From: Flectonema sp. DT1601
Lineage: Eukaryota; Euglenozoa; Diplonemea; Diplonemida; Diplonemidae
NCBI GenBank assembly: GCA_964019425.1
Contig: OZ025814.1
Coordinates: 1 to 64,000, forward strand
Length of the DNA stretch: 64,000 nucleotides
Direction of reading: 5' to 3'
Shown here: piece by piece, positions 18,579 through 27,642 of the stretch
How positions within the stretch are numbered: the stretch's first letter is position 1
Layout: each line of letters opens with the position of its first letter
Program-made: the position numbers and the translations under genes
The notes under the pieces: model-generated
Told to the model about the DNA's origin: nothing
The model's database searches: none
What the model saw: the letters and a program-made list of their open reading frames with translations, nothing else

Positions 18579-20036
18579 TTAATGACCATTTTCATCCTCG
18601 CACTCCGGAGAATAATAACTGCGAGTGACAATCGGCCCATCTTTGAAGTAAATCGTCGCCACCATGTTGTATGCTCCAGCTGTGCAGTAAATATTCGTCC
18701 ATGGGTAAGTGGTGGCTGTGTGTGTGTTCGTAGGCCAGCTGTTGGTATTCAAGTAATCAACTTTTATAATTCCATTGTGACACTTTTGAGGAGAAGCACT
18801 CACACCAAAACGAGACATGATCATATTATCACCAGTCTTCTTATCAATTCCACAACTAGAGTAACACAACTGTTGCTCAACCACAAAGAGTTCTCCAGAA
18901 CATTGAATGCTTGGCGTGCATTGTGTGACGTCTGATGGCTTTACACTGATCGAGTAAATCCTAGACTCTTGCCAACTTGTTTTACAGTTCCAGACTCCGT
19001 GTTTGACGTAGTACACATGGCCAGCTTCCAGTTCATTGGGAAAGTGACCCTCAGTAATGTAACCAAGGTATTGTTCACTACCAGTAGTGTAGTCGTAAAG
19101 GTTGAATTGGTTGTACGCATCTCCATTGACGTTGTTTGGATTGTAATTTACAACGTGAAGTTTCAATTCCCAAAAGTCATCGCATCTAATTTCAACATCA
19201 AATGAAGTATCAAACGGCCCAGGCACAATTCCATAAATGCGATCGATCGCTGCAATGTCTCCGACACTCAGACCAATATTCTGACCAATCAGTGTGTCAA
19301 AAGGAGGAGGGGCCTCAACAGTGACCATTCCATTGGAAGAGAACGCAGTCGAACCATAGTGCATGATACTTTCATAGTCGTACGGTCCAATAGTTTGTAC
19401 TCCTGAGATGTCAAAGTTACTTTCTCTACCAGAAATGATATTCTGGTAATGGATGGTTACGAAGTTGTCTCGGTCAGAACGAGAATGTTCGTGACGGATT
19501 CCAAGTGTGTGAAGGATTTCATGGATCGCAGTTCCAATTGAACAACCGACTCCGAGATTCAAAACGTTAACCTGACCACTTGGATTTACTCCTACTTCAG
19601 AGTAGCAGAATCCGTTACCGTCATCACGAACATCAACATAAGGAATGATGCAGTCGTTTCCTGAACATTCTCTGAATCGAATACAGGTGTCAGCTTCAAT
19701 CGCAACAATTGCTGCCGCCAAGTTGTTGATCGCATCGTTGCTCAACGACCAGTCGATTTCGTACATAACTTCAAAATTAGTCCACCTGTTGCTGTTCTGT
19801 AAATCGATGCCGCTGTTGCTGAGTCCTTTTATTCCTTTTACTGGGGGGGCTGCAACTACCCCAACAGGACCTTTGTCGACAATCATGTCTCCGCCAACAA
19901 ACTCATAAGTCCTTCCCCTGATATCAACAGTCGCAGGCAATCCTTTTACTTCTTCTGATGGAATGGCTCTCGCAGACACGGAAGATGCTGCCGCTAAGAA
20001 CGCAGCGGCAAACTGAATCTGACGTGAGAGTTGCAT
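18579..20036 (-). CDS. Astacin-family metalloprotease (M12A), secreted
   Basis: 485 residues if started at the ATG at 20036, which gives a signal peptide (MQLSRQIQFAAAFLAAASSV); the open frame upstream of this lacks leader features. After a propeptide of about 75 residues comes the catalytic domain. The zinc site is HEILHTLGIRHEHSRSDRD, with His172, Glu173, His176 and His182 and the diagnostic astacin R-x-D-R-D continuation. The Met-turn is SIMHYGS (Met225, Tyr227). The enzyme is an extracellular zinc endopeptidase, made as a zymogen. A cysteine-rich C-terminal region of about 215 residues (270-485) matches no domain I recognise and may bind substrate or surface. A stub of its 5' end is duplicated at 17750-17802. 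Confidence 0.9.
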   Translation of the reverse strand: MQLSRQIQFAAAFLAAASSVSARAIPSEEVKGLPATVDIRGRTYEFVGGDMIVDKGPVGVVAAPPVKGIKGLSNSGIDLQNSNRWTNFEVMYEIDWSLSNDAINNLAAAIVAIEADTCIRFRECSGNDCIIPYVDVRDDGNGFCYSEVGVNPSGQVNVLNLGVGCSIGTAIHEILHTLGIRHEHSRSDRDNFVTIHYQNIISGRESNFDISGVQTIGPYDYESIMHYGSTAFSSNGMVTVEAPPPFDTLIGQNIGLSVGDIAAIDRIYGIVPGPFDTSFDVEIRCDDFWELKLHVVNYNPNNVNGDAYNQFNLYDYTTGSEQYLGYITEGHFPNELEAGHVYYVKHGVWNCKTSWQESRIYSISVKPSDVTQCTPSIQCSGELFVVEQQLCYSSCGIDKKTGDNMIMSRFGVSASPQKCHNGIIKVDYLNTNSWPTNTHTATTYPWTNIYCTAGAYNMVATIYFKDGPIVTRSYYSPECEDENGH

Positions 20037-20349
20037 TATTTTGAAGTGTTTGAAACTGTGAATGGGTTTTATTATATTAAAAAGAAAGAAGAAAACAAAC
20101 TGAGGGATTGAAATTAACACATTTTGTGTTAATTTGAGACTTTTTTTGTTTGTCGCAAAACATCTGATACCGTTATCAAGTAGCAGGACCACAAAATAGT
20201 GTTTTCTTAGGCAAGGGATTATGGAAATGACATCGTGTCGGTGTTTCTTTTTACGTTCGGTGGCAGTGGCAGCTTTGGTTTGAATGTTGTGTTTCGAATT
20301 CACAACTTTCGAATTCGACATTCTCAGCAAGCCAGTTTTTATTTAGAGT

Positions 20350-20778
20350 TCATTCTGGCTTGTCAACAGTACCTCCAGCTTTAGTATTCCACGTGTAATG
20401 CATTCTGAGATGACCAGGTGTGTAGCCGTCGATTAGCTCCCATTTGAGAGCACCACCAGAACTGCATCCCTCGTATTGGACCCAAGTATCGCCTGCGTTG
20501 TGCGGAAACTCATTCTTCTTCACAGCTGCTTCATCAATTCGAATCTTAAGGATGTAGTGCTTTGACTGGTCGATGGGAAAATCAAAGACGTCTTCCGAGT
20601 TCAACTTATTAGAGATCCACTGTAAGGTTTCTTTCAAAGTGTTTTGATACGTCATGGGAGCATGTTTTCCCATTCTGCCTGACTTTCCTGCTTCTTCTAC
20701 CAACTTCCAACCAATCTCAGATTCTTTCAACTTGTCCGCGTCACATGTGCATAACTTGAACTGGTCTTCCGCACACAT
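20350..20778 (-). CDS. Uncharacterised 142-aa protein
   Basis: A complete frame from ATG at 20778, about 0.3 kb upstream of the astacin start. It has no signal peptide or membrane segment. The N-terminus has two cysteines (FKLCTCDADKL) followed by a charged helix; the C-terminal half is rich in aromatic and Gly residues (DTWVQYEGCSSGGALKWELIDGY). I do not recognise the family. Amino acid composition is that of a folded cytosolic protein, and no overlapping frame is better. Confidence 0.6.
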   Translation of the reverse strand: MCAEDQFKLCTCDADKLKESEIGWKLVEEAGKSGRMGKHAPMTYQNTLKETLQWISNKLNSEDVFDFPIDQSKHYILKIRIDEAAVKKNEFPHNAGDTWVQYEGCSSGGALKWELIDGYTPGHLRMHYTWNTKAGGTVDKPE

Positions 20779-21015
20779 TTTTAATTTTGTCTGAGATCAG
20801 ATATTTTATTTATTACACATCGTAACCAACAGATTAAACGAGTCTGTCAGATAATTAATCGAATCCTATTATTGTCAACTAAATCTAACTTACAAGTAAA
20901 CGAGTGCTAACTGACTACTGATGCAAACGAGAATATAATAAAGAAAGGGACTTGCATGCTGGGAATAGCTCAGCTCAGAAGGAGCAAATAATGAAAGTCC
21001 ACCACACGTCAGATT

Positions 21016-21690
21016 TTACTGAATAATTTCTTTATTTATTGTTTCCGGGTCAGCGCCATATTTTATAAGTAGCTCGACAATTGGCGTGTGTCCCATCTTT
21101 GCTGCAATCCAAAGGGGAGTGTGTCCGAACTTATCAGCTTCATCAGGGTCACCACCGAGTTTAAGAAGTTCTTTAATGTTCCGAACTCTGCCTAGTCGTG
21201 CTGCATGCCAAATTGGTGATCTGCCCAAGTTGTCGGTGCTGTCCGCGTCACGAGAATATTCCCAAAAGAGTAATACACAATCCATTGCTTCAGAGCTGAT
21301 TGGTCTCCAGTTCTTTCGCTTCTGAAGGGGGATGGCTGACCAGTTGTCGTGCCGCTTCAGTGTCTCACAGGCGAGTGACGAATTATTTTTCGATTGTTCC
21401 GGCTTCACAGCTTCTCGATATCTGTTGGAAGCATTCTCGTATGCATCAGACTGAAGCAACAATTTGTTTATAATTTCAGAGTACTTAACGTCAAATTCAC
21501 TAGCGAATTTCACCGTCGCAATAAACGGTTCTGAAGACTCCTCAAACGTCGTATCTGACTCAAAAGTAACGTCCTCTTCTTTGCAATCGAAACCGATGCG
21601 GGAAGCAGCAGTTCTCTTCAATCCCTTCTCATCTGTTGCCTCAATTTCAAGTTCATCACCTGTAGCAGGTATGTGAACTAGACATTTCAT
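21016..21690 (-). CDS. Ankyrin-repeat protein with possible ubiquitin-like N-terminus
   Basis: 224 residues from ATG at 21690. The C-terminal 70 residues hold two ankyrin repeats (GRSPIWHAARLGRVRNIKEL and GHTPLWIAAKMGHTPIVELL, each followed by a G-x-D/A-DP turn). The N-terminal stretch of about 60 residues (MKCLVHIPATGDELEIEATDEKGLKRTAASRIG and on) has the strand-helix pattern of a ubiquitin-like fold, but this is uncertain. A linker of about 80 charged residues joins them. Ankyrin repeats bind partner proteins; no enzymatic role is visible. No signal peptide, so cytosolic or nuclear. Confidence 0.75.
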   Translation of the reverse strand: MKCLVHIPATGDELEIEATDEKGLKRTAASRIGFDCKEEDVTFESDTTFEESSEPFIATVKFASEFDVKYSEIINKLLLQSDAYENASNRYREAVKPEQSKNNSSLACETLKRHDNWSAIPLQKRKNWRPISSEAMDCVLLFWEYSRDADSTDNLGRSPIWHAARLGRVRNIKELLKLGGDPDEADKFGHTPLWIAAKMGHTPIVELLIKYGADPETINKEIIQ

Positions 21691-21834
21691 AATATTTATA
21701 TTCTGGGAAACTATGATTCTCCGATGACTGTACTACCGAATCTATTTACTGATACACAATTACAATAACTTAGAGTACTGACATTGAGTACTTGAACAGG
21801 AAAGGATCTACCACACAAGAAACAGTAAAACATT

Positions 21835-22386
21835 TTAAAATACGTCCAAGTTCCTGTGAGCCAGTTCCATGTTTTTCGATTTCCGACGTCTGTAACAGCA
21901 GAACGCGCTTGCTAAAACGGAGGCGGCAGCAACAGAGATGATCACAATAAGTAATACCGAAAAGCTATTGTCGGCTATGTAAACAACTTCCACGTGATGA
22001 ATAACTATGGCACAACCAGCAGCGTGATTTAAAGTGAAGCTGCTGTCACGGCCGAGAGATATACTTCGATGGAGGTTGAAGTCACTGCTGAGAATAAGGC
22101 AGCTATAAGTACCCTGAGTGTTACAATAACCAGTAGTAGTACCAGTGTGACCGATAAGTGATATTTTAGTAAAGTTTGATGAACACCCTTTTTCAATGGT
22201 TGAGTTGATAAATATCGAAACGACGTCCAGATCTCCTCCGTAATGAACCGCGAACTTTGCTCTTCCCCCGTGATTTAACTGAACATCATCAGAGTACGTG
22301 TGTACACCATATGGCTTGACTCCCCCAGCCTCACAGATACCTGTCAGGGCTATAAATAGCAACGCTCGAAATACTATGCGCGACAT
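21835..22386 (-). CDS. Type I membrane protein, small ectodomain
   Basis: 183 residues: signal peptide (MSRIVFRALLFIALTGICEA), an ectodomain of about 120 residues with four or five cysteines and N-glycosylation sites (INST, NFTK), one membrane helix near residues 143-165 (SVLLIVIISVAAASVLASAF), then a short basic tail (YRRRKSKN). The topology is clear from sequence; the ectodomain family is unknown. It could be a cell-surface receptor or adhesion molecule. Confidence 0.75.
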   Translation of the reverse strand: MSRIVFRALLFIALTGICEAGGVKPYGVHTYSDDVQLNHGGRAKFAVHYGGDLDVVSIFINSTIEKGCSSNFTKISLIGHTGTTTGYCNTQGTYSCLILSSDFNLHRSISLGRDSSFTLNHAAGCAIVIHHVEVVYIADNSFSVLLIVIISVAAASVLASAFCCYRRRKSKNMELAHRNLDVF

Positions 22387-22750
22387 TAAATATGATATCT
22401 TTTTAAAAAGTAGCTTATGAAACTGCGCATCTAAATTCTGAAGAAAGACGTCAAACGCAACTGACCTGTTTATAATTATGAAACAATCCTGTTATAATAA
22501 TACAGCTCACAGTAAAGTAATGGATTGTGGTTTTGTAGTCAGACAGTTACTCACCTTTCACAACCGGGGGAAAGTATGCCAGTCGCTACTTGAATGAATT
22601 AAAAAAGATTTTTTGGCACAAATAGAATAAGTAAGTGTTAAGAATGCTTAAAAGCCTCCTATTCACGTTTGCTACTGAAGTCATAACAATTCTAAGCAGT
22701 AGCTGCTTGTCCACACGGCAAGAAAATCAGCAATCGCCGCTTTGCCTATT
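22387..22750. other. Intergenic, nothing recognised
   Basis: AT-rich spacer between the type I membrane protein and the EI24-like gene. No frame, repeat or RNA gene seen. Confidence 0.6.
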
Positions 22751-23674
22751 TTATGACAACTTACTGTGAAGTGCGGGTACAATAAGATCCATTATAGAAC
22801 TGGCTGGTCTAAAGATCGGAAGTGGCTGCCGTTTTGGCTGCGACTCCGGAGTTGAGACGACACTGAGAACGGCGTGAATGGGAAGCAAAACGAAATAGAA
22901 AACGGTGCCGATGAAAGAATCAAAACTGGCAGCATACTGAAGGAGGAGGACCGCAGGAAGACCATAACCAAGAAAGTACATCCACCGAGTTTCAAAATAA
23001 ATTGTTTTCAGCGACAGCGTCATGTCTGGTTGAGCATCGAGGCGAAACCCAAATGCGTAAAAAGAATATACCCAAGCTTCGTATGCGATGCATATTGGAA
23101 ATGATAATAAAGAGCCAACATCCCAGCCAGCTGACCCAAAACCAAAAGGCCAAGCAGCAACAAACAATACCATTGCAGGTGCTATTCTTATTATCTCTGT
23201 TTGCACTGACACAATTGTAATTAACATTCCCTGCCTGAGTGCTTCCGCAACCTTTGTTAAAAATAACTCATAAACACTGATGTTATCTTTCTTAAGTGAA
23301 GCTTGAGCCTTCCATTTTTCTTTATAGGCTTCCTCGAATATTTCAGCCAACCAAACATAATTAAGCGGATATGATATGAGCACGAGTGGAATCTTCCAAA
23401 GTAAGTTGTGAGTTATCGACAGCACAGGAAGTTGGGCCGTCAGCCTGTCTTCTCCAAGGAAGCTGTTTAGAATCGATGCCGTGCAGCTAAGAACTGCCAG
23501 AGACCAAAGTGCAACAACAATATTTAACAAACAACACCAACCAAAAATCTGTTTTGATACTTTTTCTGATTGATTGCACACATTGCTACAGAGTGTTCCT
23601 TGACTCAAAGAAACAACAAAACAGTAAAACTCTCCAGACATACCTTCCTCACCTTCCTCCTCACCAGCACACAT
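22751..23674 (-). CDS. EI24: EI24-like multi-pass membrane protein
   Basis: 307 residues from ATG at 23674 (a second ATG 11 codons in is possible). Hydrophobic segments lie at about residues 43-70, 90-110, 150-185, 190-205 and 230-275. The ISYPLNYVWLAEIFEEAYK segment and the C-terminal FETRWMYFLGYGLPAVLL, with a charged residue and aromatic cluster before the last helices, match the layout of EI24/PIG8, an ER membrane protein tied to autophagy and to importin-beta handling in animals. Assignment rests on pattern recognition; another ER protein with the same topology is possible. It follows the ADP-ribosyltransferase gene on the same strand. Confidence 0.55.
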   Translation of the reverse strand: MCAGEEEGEEGMSGEFYCFVVSLSQGTLCSNVCNQSEKVSKQIFGWCCLLNIVVALWSLAVLSCTASILNSFLGEDRLTAQLPVLSITHNLLWKIPLVLISYPLNYVWLAEIFEEAYKEKWKAQASLKKDNISVYELFLTKVAEALRQGMLITIVSVQTEIIRIAPAMVLFVAAWPFGFGSAGWDVGSLLSFPICIAYEAWVYSFYAFGFRLDAQPDMTLSLKTIYFETRWMYFLGYGLPAVLLLQYAASFDSFIGTVFYFVLLPIHAVLSVVSTPESQPKRQPLPIFRPASSIMDLIVPALHSKLS

Positions 23675-24396
23675 CTCAGGAAGAATGACAAGCTAATCCC
23701 ATCAATTATCCCGCACACTAATAAACTCCAGGTACCCGCGAGCTCTCTCTCATCCTCATCTTGGTTCTTCTCTATCGACATCTATTGCATTGCCCTGAGT
23801 GAGAAGATTAGAATATTCATCTCACTTATTAAAAGAGAGGGAAACTTTACTTACGTTGCGAATCACAACTCGTAATTGAGATTCACATTCCGTCTAACTC
23901 GTTTTCCATTTGACTGCTCTGCAGCAATCAGATGACTAACGAAACAGATCGAACATTAGTAATAATAAGAAATCGAACACAAGTAGTGTAGCAGACTGGA
24001 CTGCTAAACAAACTTGACTTCTAAACCAAAAGCAGTGGAAAGGTACAACAGAAAACAGCTTTCAGCAACACACATAATCTAAACACGCTACAGAGTTGAG
24101 TAAAAAATAAGTAAAAACTAAAAATACAGATGCAGCTATGTTGGGGGTGTCACAGGCGATTCTATCTCTGGCAGGGTTTTCGCAGCGGAGCCGCACTTGG
24201 CATAAACAAGTGTTGGCTTCGGCATTTGGCTCACGATATTCTGAACATCCGATACATCGGAATTTGATTCCGCAAATTGCAAACAAACTACCTCAGAAAC
24301 TGACATCGCTGCCTTCAGCTCTCCAATGTTTCCAACTTGAATGCCATTGCAATTAATAAGACGGCGTTTTCTGTTTTGATTGTTTCAAGTTAGTAG
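23675..24396. other. Intergenic, nothing recognised
   Basis: Non-coding. A 74-codon cysteine-rich minus-strand frame at 24062-24286 lacks support and is treated as chance. Confidence 0.5.
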
Positions 24397-27300
24397 TTAC
24401 AAAATACTTGAAAAAGACAACGAGGCATACAAGAATCTTTGCGCGTCGGCATTTGCAGCAGGACTTCCTTTCTTAACTTCCATGACAGTCTGTTTGTTAG
24501 TGATGTTTATGATGTAAATAAGAAGCGCTGGTGAATTTAGTGACCGAAACCTTGAAAATATAAAGAAATCCCACACCATATTACTGCTGAATGCTATGCC
24601 AAGCGGTTCATTTGGCTGCCTGACAGCAACCAGACCGCTGTTGGCAATCCTGGTTAGCACTTTGGAAGCCGCAGTTGACTCGGCGAATACTCTATCAGAA
24701 AAAGACTGTCCCAATATGTCAGTGTTTACCCATTCTACAACAAGTGTTTTTGTTGACTTAGACTTGAGCCCTGGTACCTTCATACTTTGTCCAATCTTAA
24801 AAACCGTAAAAGGCGCAAGAAGAATTTCTGCTTCCTGCGGGTACTGGCTGATCTCTTGAAGTGGAAGTCCACGTCGGAGACCTTTCACCGTGAAAAAGAC
24901 TGTCCCGCCCTTTGCCTTAAAAGCGTTTGTAGCCTCTCCATTTACGTAAGACTTTGCGACATCTTCATTCTTAGCGCAAGATGATGGTGCTGGCCAGTGG
25001 AGATTACAGCCTGGGGAGAGTCGCTCGTGCATACTGATAACATCATCAGGCAAACCTGCGAGACCTCGAGAAAGCGGCGGGCAGTTTGCTACGAATCCCT
25101 GCTCAGCGTGAAGGCTGCTGTCGGCATACGTGTCGTGGCACAGAGCGTAGAGTAGTCCAAGGGTTTTAACCCAGCGAGTAACTCCCTGCCAGGCCTTTTC
25201 TGATTCAGTGATAACATATTCGCGTTGCTCACTGGCCTTTATGATCGCAGTTCGCATGGAATTGTTCATCTCTCTGAAGGGCGCAGCGTTTCTCCCAACA
25301 AAAGTGTCGTAGTAATTCCCCACGTCGTCATCCGGATCTGGCACTGCTGGGAAATTCATCGACCTGTCCAAGTCACAACCAGCCATAGTGTATAACGTCA
25401 TAATAAAAATTTCTATCTGATTTCTCGGCCTTCCAGCAACTGACTTTGGAGCGACATCCTTTTTTCCCTTAAAAAGAGTATGAGCTGCCTGTGCAATTGT
25501 AAGTAGCTTTAATTCAGGAGTGTCACACACCCGTGGTACTTTTATATTATCAACCAACTCACCCAGAATGTCTAGTCGCTGTGTAATTGTGCTGTCAAGT
25601 TTGTCGTTCCAGAGCTTTTTAAATCTTTCCGCAGAACCCACCAGGTCGACCTCCGGTTCCGCAGTCGCAGATTGCGCTTTTGATTTCTCCGCATTTATTC
25701 CTGTCGTTTTCCTCCAAAGGATAGCAGCGTTACCTAATTTTCGTCCAGCTTTTTGCCATTTCTTTGCCCCTGCTCCTTTTCCTCCTCGTGTTTCTCTACC
25801 AGAAGGGAGCTCCTCAACGACAAGGTCGGCTGCTCTAGGATCTTCGACACCAAAAGTTGGAGGAGGGATTTCCTCATCCGCATAGTTGACGCGCTCGTCT
25901 TCAGTTTTTGGATTGAGTTTGATAGCCGGGACAGTTGACTTCTTTGGAATAGCAAGTACTTGATGATCAGCTAGTTGTTCCTCTTCATTGTCATAGCACA
26001 GGTCCCTCCATCCCTCGTACGCATATCGTTGCGGTCCTACGGGTTGTGACATTCGAATAGATATTTGATTGTGCGTCGCTGAGATCTGCCCTTGTATGAT
26101 AGAAGCAACAACCTTCCATTCTTGAACTAGTTTGTCAGAAACAACAGAATACGGAACATATTCAACAACAAGTTGTGTGACAAATTGTGGTAACAAAGGT
26201 GGTGCTACCCACCTGAGAGGTGGTAAGGAAAGTTTTTCTTTTGACAGAAGTTCGGAAAAGTGTTTGCGCACTTCATCTAATTCATCTTCCATTTCGATAC
26301 AATTTCTGCGCCACTTGGTGTCAAGTTGACGGAGTTTGTGAATTTCTGGTGACGAGTTTATCGTTTGGACCATCTCCAGGGTGGTTGCCTCAACTACGAT
26401 GTCTCTACTTTGAAGATCATGAATGACTGACTCGACATCTGTATCTGGTAACTTACTATGAATCCATGCATGTAAGGGAATCCTTTCATGAAGTAGAGAC
26501 CAGTTCTCTGTTGTTGTGATATCTTGAAGTATCTCAACTAATAATTGAGTGTCAGGTGCATTACTCGAAAATAGGTCTTTCAGTTCCTCAGATATTCCTT
26601 CGATTATTTCCGTCGTGTCTTCAGAAGGTTCTACATCAGTGTTATGAGGTGATGGTGATAATGGAGATTGTTGATGTTGGTCAGCCTGGTTGCTTGCAAG
26701 GGCTCGATAGATTTGTCTCACAGATGTCGCAGAGTTGTCTTCAGAACTGCTGTAGGAAGTCGAATGACTTCGTGGCGAAAGTGAATACGCAGCTGCTTGC
26801 GGTGACTGATTCATATCTTCAAGTGTGATAGGCGGCGGGGAACTAGTACCTGATCCTCCTTCTACGTGATGAACACTTGGCACAATCAGATTGATTCCCT
26901 CCAAAGGTAAACTTCCCCGTTCACTTTCAGTATCTTCATTTATTGTCTGCAATGATGTGTTTAAATTCTTCCATGTAAACTGCAGTAAGTCTTCGCTAAT
27001 ACGAAGCATGTTCTCACAATCAGCTATTTCAGAGCCGCGCCGAGTATTTAAAGGCTTACCGTCAGCAGCTAACCGACGGGGAAAGCTTGCTGCGTCATTC
27101 TTTCGAGGAGTTACTGGAGGGGGTGATGATTTGCGACTGTAGGTTTTTGACTTCCAGTCGTCGCTGTCTTTGTCACGATCTCTACGAAGTGTAATTCTGC
27201 TGGGCCGCCTCGTAAGACCGGGAGCCCCACCAGGTAATAATTGACTTGATGGTGAAGGTTGCGGAGTTGATGTTTTCTCTTTTCGCGATCTTCTCTTCGG

Positions 27301-27642
27301 AGATGATGCTCTCTGACCGAGTTTATAATTAGTTGACGGTGTTACAGACGCCGATAACATTCTAATCGGGGGAGGGAACAACATTTCTGAAGTACTTTTT
27401 GACGGAGTAATTACAGGTATTCGTGTCATTGTGTTCTCTAATAATGTCATTCTTTTCAACTTTAAACTACTTCTCAGTGATGCTGCACTACCTGCTTTCT
27501 GCGGTGTTGTAGAACTTGTTTCACTCGCTTTGTCTCGACGAGCGGCATCTGCTTCCTCCCTCTGTCTTTTTGATTCAGCAACGTCCCATTTTTGGGTTTC
27601 TTTAAACAAATCACGGAGAGTGGTCCCCGATTGAAGGGTCAT
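24397..27642 (-). CDS. Large intracellular R-S-E ADP-ribosyltransferase
   Basis: 1081 residues from ATG at 27642. The first 350 or so are low-complexity, Ser/Pro/Arg-rich and probably disordered. A middle part (about 350-750) has helical, charged segments without a recognised domain. Residues of about 780-1010 match the arginine-type ADP-ribosyltransferase fold: LSRGLAGLP (Arg859), HWPAPSSCAKNEDVAKSY in place of the usual FTSTS box (Ser887/Ser888), and YPQEAEILLAPFTVFKI carrying the E-x-E pair (Glu937, Glu939). These enzymes move ADP-ribose from NAD+ to protein arginines or related targets. There is no signal peptide, so it acts inside the cell. The last 60 residues are hydrophobic in part and may be affected by an unrecognised intron. 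Confidence 0.75.
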   Translation of the reverse strand: MTLQSGTTLRDLFKETQKWDVAESKRQREEADAARRDKASETSSTTPQKAGSAASLRSSLKLKRMTLLENTMTRIPVITPSKSTSEMLFPPPIRMLSASVTPSTNYKLGQRASSPKRRSRKEKTSTPQPSPSSQLLPGGAPGLTRRPSRITLRRDRDKDSDDWKSKTYSRKSSPPPVTPRKNDAASFPRRLAADGKPLNTRRGSEIADCENMLRISEDLLQFTWKNLNTSLQTINEDTESERGSLPLEGINLIVPSVHHVEGGSGTSSPPPITLEDMNQSPQAAAYSLSPRSHSTSYSSSEDNSATSVRQIYRALASNQADQHQQSPLSPSPHNTDVEPSEDTTEIIEGISEELKDLFSSNAPDTQLLVEILQDITTTENWSLLHERIPLHAWIHSKLPDTDVESVIHDLQSRDIVVEATTLEMVQTINSSPEIHKLRQLDTKWRRNCIEMEDELDEVRKHFSELLSKEKLSLPPLRWVAPPLLPQFVTQLVVEYVPYSVVSDKLVQEWKVVASIIQGQISATHNQISIRMSQPVGPQRYAYEGWRDLCYDNEEEQLADHQVLAIPKKSTVPAIKLNPKTEDERVNYADEEIPPPTFGVEDPRAADLVVEELPSGRETRGGKGAGAKKWQKAGRKLGNAAILWRKTTGINAEKSKAQSATAEPEVDLVGSAERFKKLWNDKLDSTITQRLDILGELVDNIKVPRVCDTPELKLLTIAQAAHTLFKGKKDVAPKSVAGRPRNQIEIFIMTLYTMAGCDLDRSMNFPAVPDPDDDVGNYYDTFVGRNAAPFREMNNSMRTAIIKASEQREYVITESEKAWQGVTRWVKTLGLLYALCHDTYADSSLHAEQGFVANCPPLSRGLAGLPDDVISMHERLSPGCNLHWPAPSSCAKNEDVAKSYVNGEATNAFKAKGGTVFFTVKGLRRGLPLQEISQYPQEAEILLAPFTVFKIGQSMKVPGLKSKSTKTLVVEWVNTDILGQSFSDRVFAESTAASKVLTRIANSGLVAVRQPNEPLGIAFSSNMVWDFFIFSRFRSLNSPALLIYIINITNKQTVMEVKKGSPAANADAQRFLYASLSFSSIL

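Noticed and set aside
18579-20330. Astacin start at the far upstream methionine (583 residues)
   Set aside because: The extra 98 residues come from AT-rich leader sequence; the internal ATG at 20036 begins a proper signal peptide.
20957-20990. tRNA gene suggested by a box-A-like TAGCTCAGCTCAGAAGGAGC
   Set aside because: No B box follows at the needed distance and no cloverleaf can be drawn.
24062-24286. Cysteine-rich 74-codon minus-strand frame
   Set aside because: No leader, no regular cysteine spacing, and it lies in a spacer with no support.
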